Source: Ornithinicoccus sp045032955
GTDB lineage: Bacteria; Actinomycetota; Actinomycetes; Actinomycetales; Dermatophilaceae
DNA length: 64,000 nucleotides
Reading direction: 5' to 3'
NCBI RefSeq assembly: GCF_045032955.1
Contig: NZ_JBJFZU010000002.1
Span: 682,001 to 746,000 of the forward strand
Shown: positions 40,732 through 47,065 of the stretch, piece after piece
How positions within the stretch are numbered: position 1 is the first letter of the stretch
Layout: each line of letters starts with the position of its first letter
Made by a program: the position numbers and the translations under genes
The notes under the pieces: generated by a model
Seen by the model: only the letters and a program-made list of their open reading frames with translations
Told to the model about the DNA's origin: nothing
The model's database searches: none

Positions 40732-41270
40732 CCGCCGTCGACCACGAGACCGCTACCGCAGAGCAGGTCGTGCAGCCCCTCGACTCGCCCGCAGCGATCC
40801 TGAGGGAGACGCGCTGGATCACGGGGGAGGCGCACCAGCTCGTGGGCTCCACGGACGAGGCCCGTCGCGCGGAGTTCATGAAGCGCAAGCGCGCCTTGCT
40901 CACCGCAATCGAGCACGACGAGCCGGCCTGGACCACGACCGACGACCCAGCCTCGACCACGACCGACGACCCGGTCTCGACCGAGGAGGAGAGCACGTTG
41001 CGCGCCTACATCGATGACGCTGTGACCATCACCCTGCCTAGCCCTGACGATGCCGAGCTGATCACGCAGGCGTTGCGAGCTCACGCCGTCGACGTGCGCA
41101 CGGCCTCGACTGACGCGCCTCGGTTCCTGTCCCACTCAGCGAGCCGCAGTCGGCTCGTGTCGATGCTCCTCGAGGCCGGGACCCAGGCTCTACGGGACGA
41201 GGCCGACGACCTCGAAGCGCTCGCAGACCTCATCAGCGAGCAGGCCGAACCCCCGAAGGACCGCCGATGA
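40728..41270 (+). CDS. Element protein of unknown function with a tandem repeat
   Basis: A 180-residue acidic protein beginning at GTG 40728, which overlaps the previous stop. A short 8-residue tandem repeat (TTTDDPAS/TTTDDPVS, near residue 70) comes from a 24-bp duplication at 40932-40979. The rest is helical, with LRAHAVDVRTAS and LLEAGTQALRDEADDLEALADLIS. No domain recognised. Its position before the capsid gene suggests a role in DNA or head function, but this is inference. Confidence 0.6.
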   Translation: MTAVDHETATAEQVVQPLDSPAAILRETRWITGEAHQLVGSTDEARRAEFMKRKRALLTAIEHDEPAWTTTDDPASTTTDDPVSTEEESTLRAYIDDAVTITLPSPDDAELITQALRAHAVDVRTASTDAPRFLSHSASRSRLVSMLLEAGTQALRDEADDLEALADLISEQAEPPKDRR

Positions 41271-41407
41271 GTGTCGTTCACGCACGCTCGACGTCCGTGC
41301 AAGCGCTCGCTGTCCGCTCCGACTGCACAGTGATGGGTCCGGCGGCGGCCGGCTGCGCGCCCCTCCCGCTCCCGGGCCACCCCAGCTGGGGGGCGTCTGG
41401 ATCATGA
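41267..41407 (+). CDS. 46-codon coupled ORF
   Basis: ATG 41267 overlaps the previous stop (ATGA), and its TGA (41405-41407) overlaps the next ATG (41404). The peptide starts MSVVHARSTSVQALAVRSDC and ends in a Pro/Gly-rich tail with three cysteines in all. No family recognised. Coding support is mainly the overlap pattern. Confidence 0.45.
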   Translation: MSVVHARSTSVQALAVRSDCTVMGPAAAGCAPLPLPGHPSWGASGS

Positions 41408-41682
41408 CGCGCCACCGTGTCCACTCTCCGCCGTTAGTGGCGTTCCCTCCCCGGAAAAAAATGCCTCCCTCGGGAAACATCGACGGGCGCGCCACCCACC
41501 GCGCTCACCGGGCCGAGCACTACAGGCCCGCCTACCGCTCGACCAGCCCGTCCATGGCACAACGCCACTCCCGAATGCTGTCCGCCTGCCAGCGGCCCGC
41601 ACACGGCTCCCTCATCAGGGGGATGGGAAACGACCGGGAAACCAGCACCCCGCACGACCGACCGGAATCGAGGACCGCATGA
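41404..41682 (+). CDS. 92-codon coupled ORF with an A7 run
   Basis: ATG 41404 overlaps the previous stop, and the stop overlaps the next ATG at 41679. The product is basic and rich in Arg, His and Pro. A run of seven A (41455-41461) gives PPRKKMPP and leads into an internal ATG at 41461, so a shorter product may start there. Codon use is poor compared with true host genes. No family recognised; it may be partly non-coding. Confidence 0.4.
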   Translation: MTRHRVHSPPLVAFPPRKKMPPSGNIDGRATHRAHRAEHYRPAYRSTSPSMAQRHSRMLSACQRPAHGSLIRGMGNDRETSTPHDRPESRTA

Positions 41683-41900
41683 CCATCGCCGACCGTCTCG
41701 CCGCTCTGACCCCCGAGGAGCTGCTGGAGGCCAACGACCTGGCCCGCCGCTACGTGGGCAAGTCCATCGAGGCCTGCGACCAGGCTGACCTTCTCGTGAT
41801 CCTCCAGGGGATCCACGAGCACAAGTCCCTCCTCTTGCACGAGCTCGACTTCGCCGCCTCCAACTTGGCCGCCGTGATCCGTGGGCACGACGCGGCATGA
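41679..41900 (+). CDS. Small helical element protein
   Basis: A 73-residue protein with good coding character: MTIADRLAALTPEELLEAND, ARRYVGKSIEACDQADLLVIL and HEHKSLLLHELDFAASNLAAVI. It looks like a compact helical bundle. ATG 41679 and its stop both lie in ATGA overlaps. It has no recognised family; a small regulator or head-assembly helper is possible. Confidence 0.6.
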   Translation: MTIADRLAALTPEELLEANDLARRYVGKSIEACDQADLLVILQGIHEHKSLLLHELDFAASNLAAVIRGHDAA

Positions 41901-42235
41901 CCGCCTCCCCGCCCTTGTCGGCCAGCGCCGGTATGCTGAGACTTGCACCGATCACCGATCGAGGAGCAAGCCGACGTCAAGTCGGGCGAGAGCAGCCGAG
42001 GAGCCCCACGGGGCCAAGGCAGCCCCGCCCCACGAGGAACTGGTGGCGAGCCAAGGTTGGTAGCGGCGCGGCCAGCGGGCTCGCCCCGTCCGTCGCTCCC
42101 GGGAAGTGCGTCGCGACGTTCCACGTCGAGGCCAGCGGGTTCGCCCCGTCCGTCTCCGTGATCGCGGCTCCTCTCCATACTCCTCACCGCCCGCGCTCGC
42201 GGATGCGACCGGGCAGATCGGAACTCTCATCATGA
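41897..42235 (+). CDS. 112-codon ORF coupled to the capsid gene
   Basis: The frame starts in an ATGA overlap with the previous gene and stops in an ATGA overlap with the capsid ATG. The first half reads poorly as protein. The second half (from about residue 58) has clean high-GC third positions and two near-identical 24-bp units exactly 60 bp apart (42071 and 42131), giving ASGLAPSV and ASGFAPSV. It has no head-protease motif. It may set capsid translation by coupling. Confidence 0.45.
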   Translation: MTASPPLSASAGMLRLAPITDRGASRRQVGREQPRSPTGPRQPRPTRNWWRAKVGSGAASGLAPSVAPGKCVATFHVEASGFAPSVSVIAAPLHTPHRPRSRMRPGRSELSS

Positions 42236-43347
42236 ACCTCAAGCAGCAGCGGGTAGCCGCTATCAAGGCCGCTCAGGCCATTCTCTCGAAGGCCGACGCC
42301 GAGGGCCGTGCCCTCACCGCGGCCGAGCTGTCCCTCGTGGAGGGCCACAAGACCTCCATCGAGTCCCTGACGACCCAGATCGACGCGGTCGAGGCGAGCC
42401 AGGACTTCTTCAGCCAGATCGCCGGCCCCGCCGGCACCGCGTCCGGGAAGGCCGGCGTTCCGGTCTCCGGGTGGGCCGACGCCGTCCTGAGCACCCTGTC
42501 CAAGGAGGCCACCACGCGCGGAGTGAAGGCCCTCCTCGACGGCCAGGTCGCGACCGCCCCGGTCACCCCCATGACCGCGCTGCCGGCCCTGCCGACACGC
42601 GTCATCGACCTGATCCCCAAGACCGAGCTCGACTCCAACCACTTCACCTACCTGCGCCAGACCGTCCGCGACGAGCAGGCCGCGCCGGTGGCGGACAACG
42701 CCCTGAAGCCGACCTCGATCTACACCTTCAAGGAGATCGAGGACCGGGCCCGGGTGGTGGCGCACCTGTCCGAGCCGTTCCCCCTGCGCTACCTGGACGA
42801 TCACGCCGGCCTCGGCGCGATCCTCGACGCGGAGATGAAGGAGGGCGTGCTCCGGGCGCTGGAGGACCAGATCATCAACGGCCTGGGCACCGGGGAGGAG
42901 TTCACCGGGCTCATGACCACCACTGGCGTCCGCCAGGTCGACTACGGGACCGACGTGATCACCACGATCCGATCCGCCCGCTCCGCCCTCGGCGCGATCG
43001 GGGAGAACCCCACGGCGTGGGTGTTCCACCCCAACGACCTCGCCGCGCTCGACCTCACCCGTGAGGACGGCGCGACCGGTGGGTTCCTCATGGACGCCGC
43101 GGCCGTGGACAACATCTTCGGCAAGATCCCCCGGGTCGAGTCCTACTCCGTCCCCGAGGGCGTCGCGCTCCTCGCGGACTGGCGCACGGTCGTCCTGCGC
43201 GTCCGCCAGGCCGCGCACACCCTCGCGGCCACACAGTCCGGGGACCTGTTCGACAAGAACCAGGTCAAGCTCCGCGCCGAGGGCAGGTTCGGGCTCGAGA
43301 CCCACCGCCCGCAGGCCGTTGCCGTGGTGGACCTCGAGGCGGCCTGA
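42232..43347 (+). CDS. HK97-type phage major capsid protein
   Basis: A 371-residue protein. The first 70 residues are a helical, charged scaffold-like (delta) domain (QRVAAIKAAQAILSKADAEG, IESLTTQIDAVEASQ). The HK97 fold follows: TALPALPTRVIDLIPKTELD, PTSIYTFKEIEDRARVVAHLSE, LEDQIINGLGTGEEFTGLMT, TAWVFHPNDLAALDLTRE, GKIPRVESYSVPEGVALLADW, and RFGLETHRPQAVAVVDLEAA at the end. Length and order match phage capsids rather than encapsulins. No protease, portal or terminase gene is nearby. ATG 42232 lacks a good ribosome binding site, so translation probably depends on the upstream ORF. Confidence 0.92.
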   Translation: MNLKQQRVAAIKAAQAILSKADAEGRALTAAELSLVEGHKTSIESLTTQIDAVEASQDFFSQIAGPAGTASGKAGVPVSGWADAVLSTLSKEATTRGVKALLDGQVATAPVTPMTALPALPTRVIDLIPKTELDSNHFTYLRQTVRDEQAAPVADNALKPTSIYTFKEIEDRARVVAHLSEPFPLRYLDDHAGLGAILDAEMKEGVLRALEDQIINGLGTGEEFTGLMTTTGVRQVDYGTDVITTIRSARSALGAIGENPTAWVFHPNDLAALDLTREDGATGGFLMDAAAVDNIFGKIPRVESYSVPEGVALLADWRTVVLRVRQAAHTLAATQSGDLFDKNQVKLRAEGRFGLETHRPQAVAVVDLEAA

Positions 43348-43352
43348 CGATC

Positions 43353-43466
43353 ATGGGCGTCAACGTCACCCCTCGGCCATTCAAGCCTCACTCCGTGGCC
43401 GACTTCCTAGCTGGAGGCAGGGGAACGATGGTCGGGCGAGCCGGTTTCGTAGACCGGCGCTTGTAG
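43353..43466 (+). CDS. 37-residue ORF after the capsid gene
   Basis: ATG 43353 lies 5 bp after the capsid stop and opens 37 codons (MGVNVTPRPFKPHSVADFLA and 17 more, ending in a basic VDRRL). No family recognised. It is followed by a terminator, so it would be the last gene of the capsid operon. A small head-decoration or connector peptide is possible but not supported by homology. Confidence 0.45.
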   Translation: MGVNVTPRPFKPHSVADFLAGGRGTMVGRAGFVDRRL

Positions 43467-43484
43467 CCCTTCCAGCGCCCACCC

Positions 43485-43520
43485 GAGGCCCCTCCGCCAG
43501 CTGCTCGGCGGAGGGGCCTC
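43485..43520 (+). terminator. Terminator of the capsid operon
   Basis: A perfect 14-bp stem (43485-43498 with 43507-43520, GAGGCCCCTCCGCC and its complement) with an 8-base loop lies 18 bp after the 37-codon ORF. Confidence 0.82.
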
Positions 43521-43568
43521 TCCGTGCGCCTGCCAAACATGGGAATCGTTCTCGCATACGCTCACAGG

Positions 43569-43928
43569 GTGGACGACGACGTAGACCCCGCGGACACTCG
43601 CACCGCCGACAGCTCGACCGCCCCGCCCTGCTACGTAGGTCCGCGAGCCGTTGCCACCACCCCCGAATGGGAGGCCCTCTGGGGCGTGCGCGCCAGGGTC
43701 GAGGCCGCAGGCGACCGCATCCCCTGCGACGGGGACCCCCGGCACACGTCGGACGACCCCCGCCTGCGCGCCGAGGCCATCGAGGTTTGCCGGCCCTGTC
43801 CGATCTTCACTGAGTGCGCCGCGGCCGCCGCCTCCACTCGCGAACGATTCGGCGTCTGGGCCTCGAGAGACTTCCGTAGCACCGCCGCCACCGCTCCACG
43901 GACGAGCTCAGCGACGAGTGCGGCCTGA
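43569..43928 (+). CDS. WhiB-family iron-sulfur regulator
   Basis: About 119 residues. The WhiB cysteine set is IPCDGD, then EVCRPCPIFTEC (C, C-x2-C, C-x5-C), followed by RFGVWASRDF in place of the G-V-W-G-G turn. These residues bind a [4Fe-4S] cluster that reacts with oxygen or nitric oxide. WhiB proteins bind the primary sigma factor, and phage-borne copies such as that of mycobacteriophage TM4 interfere with host WhiB2 and superinfection. GTG 43569 is used; ATG 43539 is possible. It follows a terminator, so it has its own promoter. Confidence 0.85.
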   Translation: MDDDVDPADTRTADSSTAPPCYVGPRAVATTPEWEALWGVRARVEAAGDRIPCDGDPRHTSDDPRLRAEAIEVCRPCPIFTECAAAAASTRERFGVWASRDFRSTAATAPRTSSATSAA

Positions 43929-43996
43929 CCGATGCCCCGGCGCGTGGCGGCGCTCACGGACTAGACCTCTGTGCCGGTCGAGCCCAAGGGTGCCGC

Positions 43997-44641
43997 TCAG
44001 CCCTCGGCTTGACGGCCCTGCGCCCGAAGGAGTTGCGCGGGCATCTCATACTCGTGACGAATCAGGTGCCGTAGGAAGGAGCCCAGCGCCTCTGCCTCTT
44101 CCGCGGTCACTTCGTCGTAGTCCTCTGGGTGCGCGCCTTCGTTCCCTAGCTGGTTGAGATGATCCGCCCACTCCCATAGGGACTTGTGGAGATCGCCAGA
44201 CGATTTCATGCGGGTAAGTGCAGGTTTCAGGAACCGCTCGCCCCTTGCTGCTTCATCACCCATGTCCTTCACGAAGAGGTGCAGCGCTGACCGGAACATG
44301 ACCGCTGCGGCACGGTTGGCACCGATGCTCAGGCACCGCATGCCCTCGTCGTAGGCCGATGCCACCTCGGGGTCGACTTCTTCATCCAGAGTGCCCATGC
44401 CAGGGGTGGGATACCACGTCCGACCCTCGCCGAGTTCGTCCGTGACGACTAAGGTGCTGCGGTTGCAGCCGTAGCACTTCAGTGTCGCGACTCTGTAGGT
44501 GATGACGTAGCCGTGGGCACGGTTCTCTCCAGCGAGGCTGTCTTGGATGGCCACATCGAAGTTCGAAACACGTCCGCACCATGGACACGGCCCGGTAGGG
44601 TCGCCCGGAGTGGGAAGCGTGTCAGGGTTTCTTTCGCTCAT
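43997..44641 (-). CDS. Zinc-ribbon plus DUF4145-like protein, possible defense cargo
   Basis: A 214-residue protein. The N-terminus has a zinc ribbon (GPCPWCGRVSNFD, then KCYGCNRSTLVV). The C-terminal part from about residue 95 is DUF4145-like (GANRAAAVMFRSALHLFVKD, LNQLGNEGAHPEDYDEVTAE), a helical domain also found at the ends of some restriction enzymes. The gene stands alone, opposite to the rest of the element, next to the right end, and has visibly lower GC. Those traits fit a swapped-in cargo gene, possibly anti-phage. ATG 44641 has GGAAGG upstream. Confidence 0.75.
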   Translation of the reverse strand: MSERNPDTLPTPGDPTGPCPWCGRVSNFDVAIQDSLAGENRAHGYVITYRVATLKCYGCNRSTLVVTDELGEGRTWYPTPGMGTLDEEVDPEVASAYDEGMRCLSIGANRAAAVMFRSALHLFVKDMGDEAARGERFLKPALTRMKSSGDLHKSLWEWADHLNQLGNEGAHPEDYDEVTAEEAEALGSFLRHLIRHEYEMPAQLLRAQGRQAEG

Positions 44642-44704
44642 CACGCCATCCTTCCCCAAAACAACAGGGATCCGCGCGTCGCGACGCTATACCCGCAGGA
44701 AGCA

Positions 44705-45060
44705 CATTCGGCTTCCGCAGGGACCGCAGGCGGCCTCCACGGCCCCCGCGGTGTTGCTGGTCCCGGTCGACTCCCGCAGGGCTGCAGGCGGCCCCCACGG
44801 CCCCTACGGCGCTCGCGGCACTCGAGGCGCTAAGCGTCCCGCTGGTCGCGGTCGACTCCCACAGAGCTGCAGACGGCCCCCACGGCCCACGCGGCGTGCT
44901 GGGCGTCCCGCTGGTCGTGGTCGGCTCCCGCAGGGCTGCAGGCGGCCCCCACGGCTCACGCGGCGTGCTGGGCGTCCCACTCTGGTCCCGATCGGCCCCC
45001 GCCGGCCGCCCCACGGCCCCGACGGTGCTCGGGGGCGTGCTGGGCGTCCCGAGTCCGCAC
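44705..45060. repeat. Degenerate tandem repeat array near the right end of the element
   Basis: About four to five copies of a 69-84 bp unit follow one another. Each has GCTGCAGGCGGCCCCCACGG, then CACGCGGCGTGCTGGGCGTC and a GGTCGACTCCCGCAGG-like end. Clear unit starts are near 44720, 44783, 44867 and 44936. Open frames cross it on both strands with repetitive products, but no start with a good ribosome site is evident. I treat it as non-coding: a protein-binding, packaging or replication repeat, or a recent expansion. Confidence 0.7.
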
Positions 45061-45061
45061 G

Positions 45062-45083
45062 TAGTCCGCAAGATTGCGGACTA
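45062..45083. promoter_or_regulatory. Palindrome near the right att site, possible integrase arm site
   Basis: A perfect 10-bp inverted repeat TAGTCCGCAA with a 2-base centre lies 104 bp before the right att repeat. The 11-mer AGTCCGCAAGA within it also occurs at 37325-37335, 72 bp inside the left att repeat. Matching sequences near both ends are what arm-type sites of a tyrosine integrase look like. The remaining bases from 45084 to 45186 show nothing else clear. Confidence 0.5.
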
Positions 45084-45186
45084 ATACACACAACAGCTAT
45101 GAACACCAGTCAATCTAACCGCTGGTCAACGAGGGGGGTGCGCTACAGCAAGCACCTGTGCAACACGACACGACGCTCTCTGAAAG

Positions 45187-45232
45187 GCTCTCCTAAAGCG
45201 GGTGTCGCAGGTTCGAATCCTGCCGGGGGCAC
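45187..45232 (+). repeat. Right 46-bp att repeat (displaced tRNA 3' end)
   Basis: An exact copy of 37208-37253. It is the 3' half of tRNA-Arg cut off by integration and marks the right boundary of the element. Sequence identity stops on both sides of the 46 bases. Confidence 0.95.
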
Positions 45233-45285
45233 ATCCGTACGCAGGGACCCCCGGCGCGAGGCTGAGAACCGGTCTACGATGCCGT

Positions 45286-45711
45286 GTGCTCTCCCTCGTC
45301 CGGTTCCAGAGCGCGGTCCCCAACCGTCGTGGCCGGTTCCCCGGTGTCTTCGCCCTGGCCAACGGTTTGGCGCACGACGGTCTCCTCTCGCACGCGGACC
45401 ACCGTTGGTGGGAGTCCGCGAACACCGCGATGAACGCGGCCTACGCCCATCCCACGGCGAACGACCCGACGGCATACGACCCGGTCCGGCACCCGGGAGC
45501 CACCTCGTGGTTCAAGGACCCGGAGGCCGCAGGTCTCATCGAGAGGGCTCGGGAGTACCTCGAGCTCCTGGACCGGTATGGCGTCCCCTGGGTCGAGCTG
45601 CGCACGCGCACCCCCGGGGTCGTGCACTACGAGGACGAGGTCCAGGTCGTGTCCACGGCGTACCAGTTCGCCGAGCACTGGCCGTTCGCCGGGCGGGCGC
45701 CGAGAGGCTGA
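45286..45711 (+). CDS. Conserved actinobacterial hypothetical protein
   Basis: A 141-residue protein beginning VLSLVRFQSAVPNRRGRFPG at GTG 45286 and continuing VFALANGLAHDGLLS, STAYQFAEHWPFAGR at the end. WWESANTAMNAAYAHP and HPGATSWFKDPEAAGLIERA are striking conserved-looking pieces. I recognise the general type as a common actinobacterial protein of unknown function. It lies just outside the element and is a normal host gene in base use. Confidence 0.7.
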   Translation: MLSLVRFQSAVPNRRGRFPGVFALANGLAHDGLLSHADHRWWESANTAMNAAYAHPTANDPTAYDPVRHPGATSWFKDPEAAGLIERAREYLELLDRYGVPWVELRTRTPGVVHYEDEVQVVSTAYQFAEHWPFAGRAPRG

Positions 45712-45882
45712 GCCGGTCGCTGCCGTCGGCCCGTGTGGCTCACCGGCAACGGCGCCCCACTGTCATACCGTAGACCGCGGTCCGGCCCGAGCGTGTTCGG
45801 ACCACCCTCTCCCGAACGAATCCGTGGGCGCCGCAGGGAGGGCGATGACTGCACCTGCGCCCCGCTGGGACCAAGGAGACAG

Positions 45883-46995
45883 ATGGTCAACGTCATGCTG
45901 GCCGGTGGCATCTCGATGACCCTCGCCCTGCTCTGCACACCGCTGTTCATCCGGTTCCTGGTGCGACGACGCTACGGCCAGTTCATCCGCGACGACCTCA
46001 CGCACCACCACGTCAAGCGGGGCAAGCCCACCATGGGTGGCGCGGTGATCATCGGGGCGGCCATCGTCGGCTACTTCACCTCGCACGCCGCGCTGCTGGG
46101 GCTGGACGCCAGCGGGCTGGTCGACGTCACCCCCAGCCGCATCTCCCTCAGCGCCCTGCTGGTGCTCTTCCTGCTCACCGGCCTCGGCCTGGTCGGGTTC
46201 TTCGACGACTACATCAAGATCCGCAAGGAGCGCAGCCTCGGGCTCACCTCCGTGCAGAAGCTCACGGGGCAGACCCTGGTCACCGTCGTCTTCGCCCTCG
46301 CCGCCCTGCTGGTCACCGATGAGGACGGTCGCACCCGGGCCTCGACCGCGATCTCGTTCATCAGGGACACCGATGTCGACCTGGCCTTCGCCGGTCCGAC
46401 CCTGGGCGCCGTCCTGTTCATCGTCTGGGCGAACGTGCTCATCGCGGGAGCCTCGAACGGCGTCAACATCACCGACGGGCTGGACGGCCTGGCGACCGGA
46501 GCCTCGGTGATGGTGTTCGGCGCCTACACCGTGATCAGCATGTGGCAGTACAACCAGAACTGCCAGGTGACCCCGGGGCCCAACTGCTACAACGTCAGCG
46601 ACGCCCTGGACCTCGCCGTCGTCTCCTGTGCCATCGCCGGAGCCTGCTTCGGGTTCCTCTGGTGGAACGCCTCGCCGGCCTCGATCATCATGGGGGACAC
46701 CGGCTCGCTGTCGCTGGGAGCCGCGCTGGCCGGGATGGCCATCCTGACCCAGACCCAGCTGCTGCTGGCGGTCCTAGGTGGCCTCTTCGTGATCATCACC
46801 GCGTCGGTCATCATCCAGGTCATCAGCTTCAAGCTGACCGGCAGGAGAGTCTTCAAGATGGCGCCGCTGCACCACCACTTCGAGCTCGTCGGGTGGGCCG
46901 AGGTGACCATCGTCGCCAGGTTCTGGATCATCGCCGGCATCTGCGTCGCCGCCGGCCTGGGCCTCTTCTACGGCGAATGGGTCGCCAACCTGTGA
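45883..46995 (+). CDS. mraY: Phospho-N-acetylmuramoyl-pentapeptide transferase (MraY) homologue outside a dcw cluster
   Basis: A 370-residue protein with about ten membrane helices. MraY motifs are present: HHVKRGKPTMGGAVII, GFFDDYIKIRKERSLGL (catalytic DD), NVLIAGASNGVNITDGLDGLA, GDTGSLSLGAALAG and MAPLHHHFELVGW (HHH loop). The enzyme makes lipid I in peptidoglycan synthesis. ATG 45883 has AAGGAG upstream. It stands alone: no murF, murD or ftsW is adjacent, so this is either a second copy or a relocated gene. Confidence 0.9.
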   Translation: MVNVMLAGGISMTLALLCTPLFIRFLVRRRYGQFIRDDLTHHHVKRGKPTMGGAVIIGAAIVGYFTSHAALLGLDASGLVDVTPSRISLSALLVLFLLTGLGLVGFFDDYIKIRKERSLGLTSVQKLTGQTLVTVVFALAALLVTDEDGRTRASTAISFIRDTDVDLAFAGPTLGAVLFIVWANVLIAGASNGVNITDGLDGLATGASVMVFGAYTVISMWQYNQNCQVTPGPNCYNVSDALDLAVVSCAIAGACFGFLWWNASPASIIMGDTGSLSLGAALAGMAILTQTQLLLAVLGGLFVIITASVIIQVISFKLTGRRVFKMAPLHHHFELVGWAEVTIVARFWIIAGICVAAGLGLFYGEWVANL

Positions 46996-47065
46996 TCACG
47001 GGTATACGGGAAGGTCGCCGGTGCCCTAGCGTGGTCTGACCCAGCCATCGCCGAGAGGGAAGCCC

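Larger units (their letters stand above)
37208..45232. mobile_element. 8-kb integrated capsid-encoding satellite-like element in tRNA-Arg(CCT)
   Basis: An element with a 7,979-bp unit lies between two exact 46-bp copies of the tRNA 3' end. Its modules in order are: tyrosine integrase and XRE repressor (minus strand), a three-copy operator, then plus-strand HTH excisionase-like protein, HNH protein with repeats and a hairpin, six short ORFs, one HK97-type major capsid protein, a 37-residue ORF, terminator, WhiB, and a minus-strand zinc-ribbon/DUF4145 gene, ending in a repeat array. No terminase, portal, head protease, tail, lysis, conjugation or relaxase gene is visible. Base use is looser than in the flanks, with more A/T-ending codons. 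Confidence 0.92.

Noticed and set aside
41267..42235. Toxin-antitoxin pair among the small coupled ORFs
   Set aside because: None of the small products shows a recognisable toxin fold or antitoxin DNA-binding motif; overlap alone is not evidence.
42232..43347. Encapsulin nanocompartment instead of phage capsid
   Set aside because: The protein has a long N-terminal scaffold-like domain and no cargo enzyme (DyP peroxidase, ferritin-like) beside it; the setting is an integrated element.
44705..45060. CRISPR array
   Set aside because: The units are adjacent and degenerate with no constant repeat-spacer pattern and no cas genes.
44622..45071. Minus-strand collagen-like frame (TPSTPRGPWGP units)
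   Set aside because: It mirrors the DNA repeat, starts in the att-side palindrome and has no signal peptide or true Gly-x-y collagen pattern.
44547..45773. 408-codon frame through the repeat array and att site
   Set aside because: The product is low-complexity Pro/Arg/Gly, crosses the element boundary and lacks a start signal; the repeat explains the open frame.
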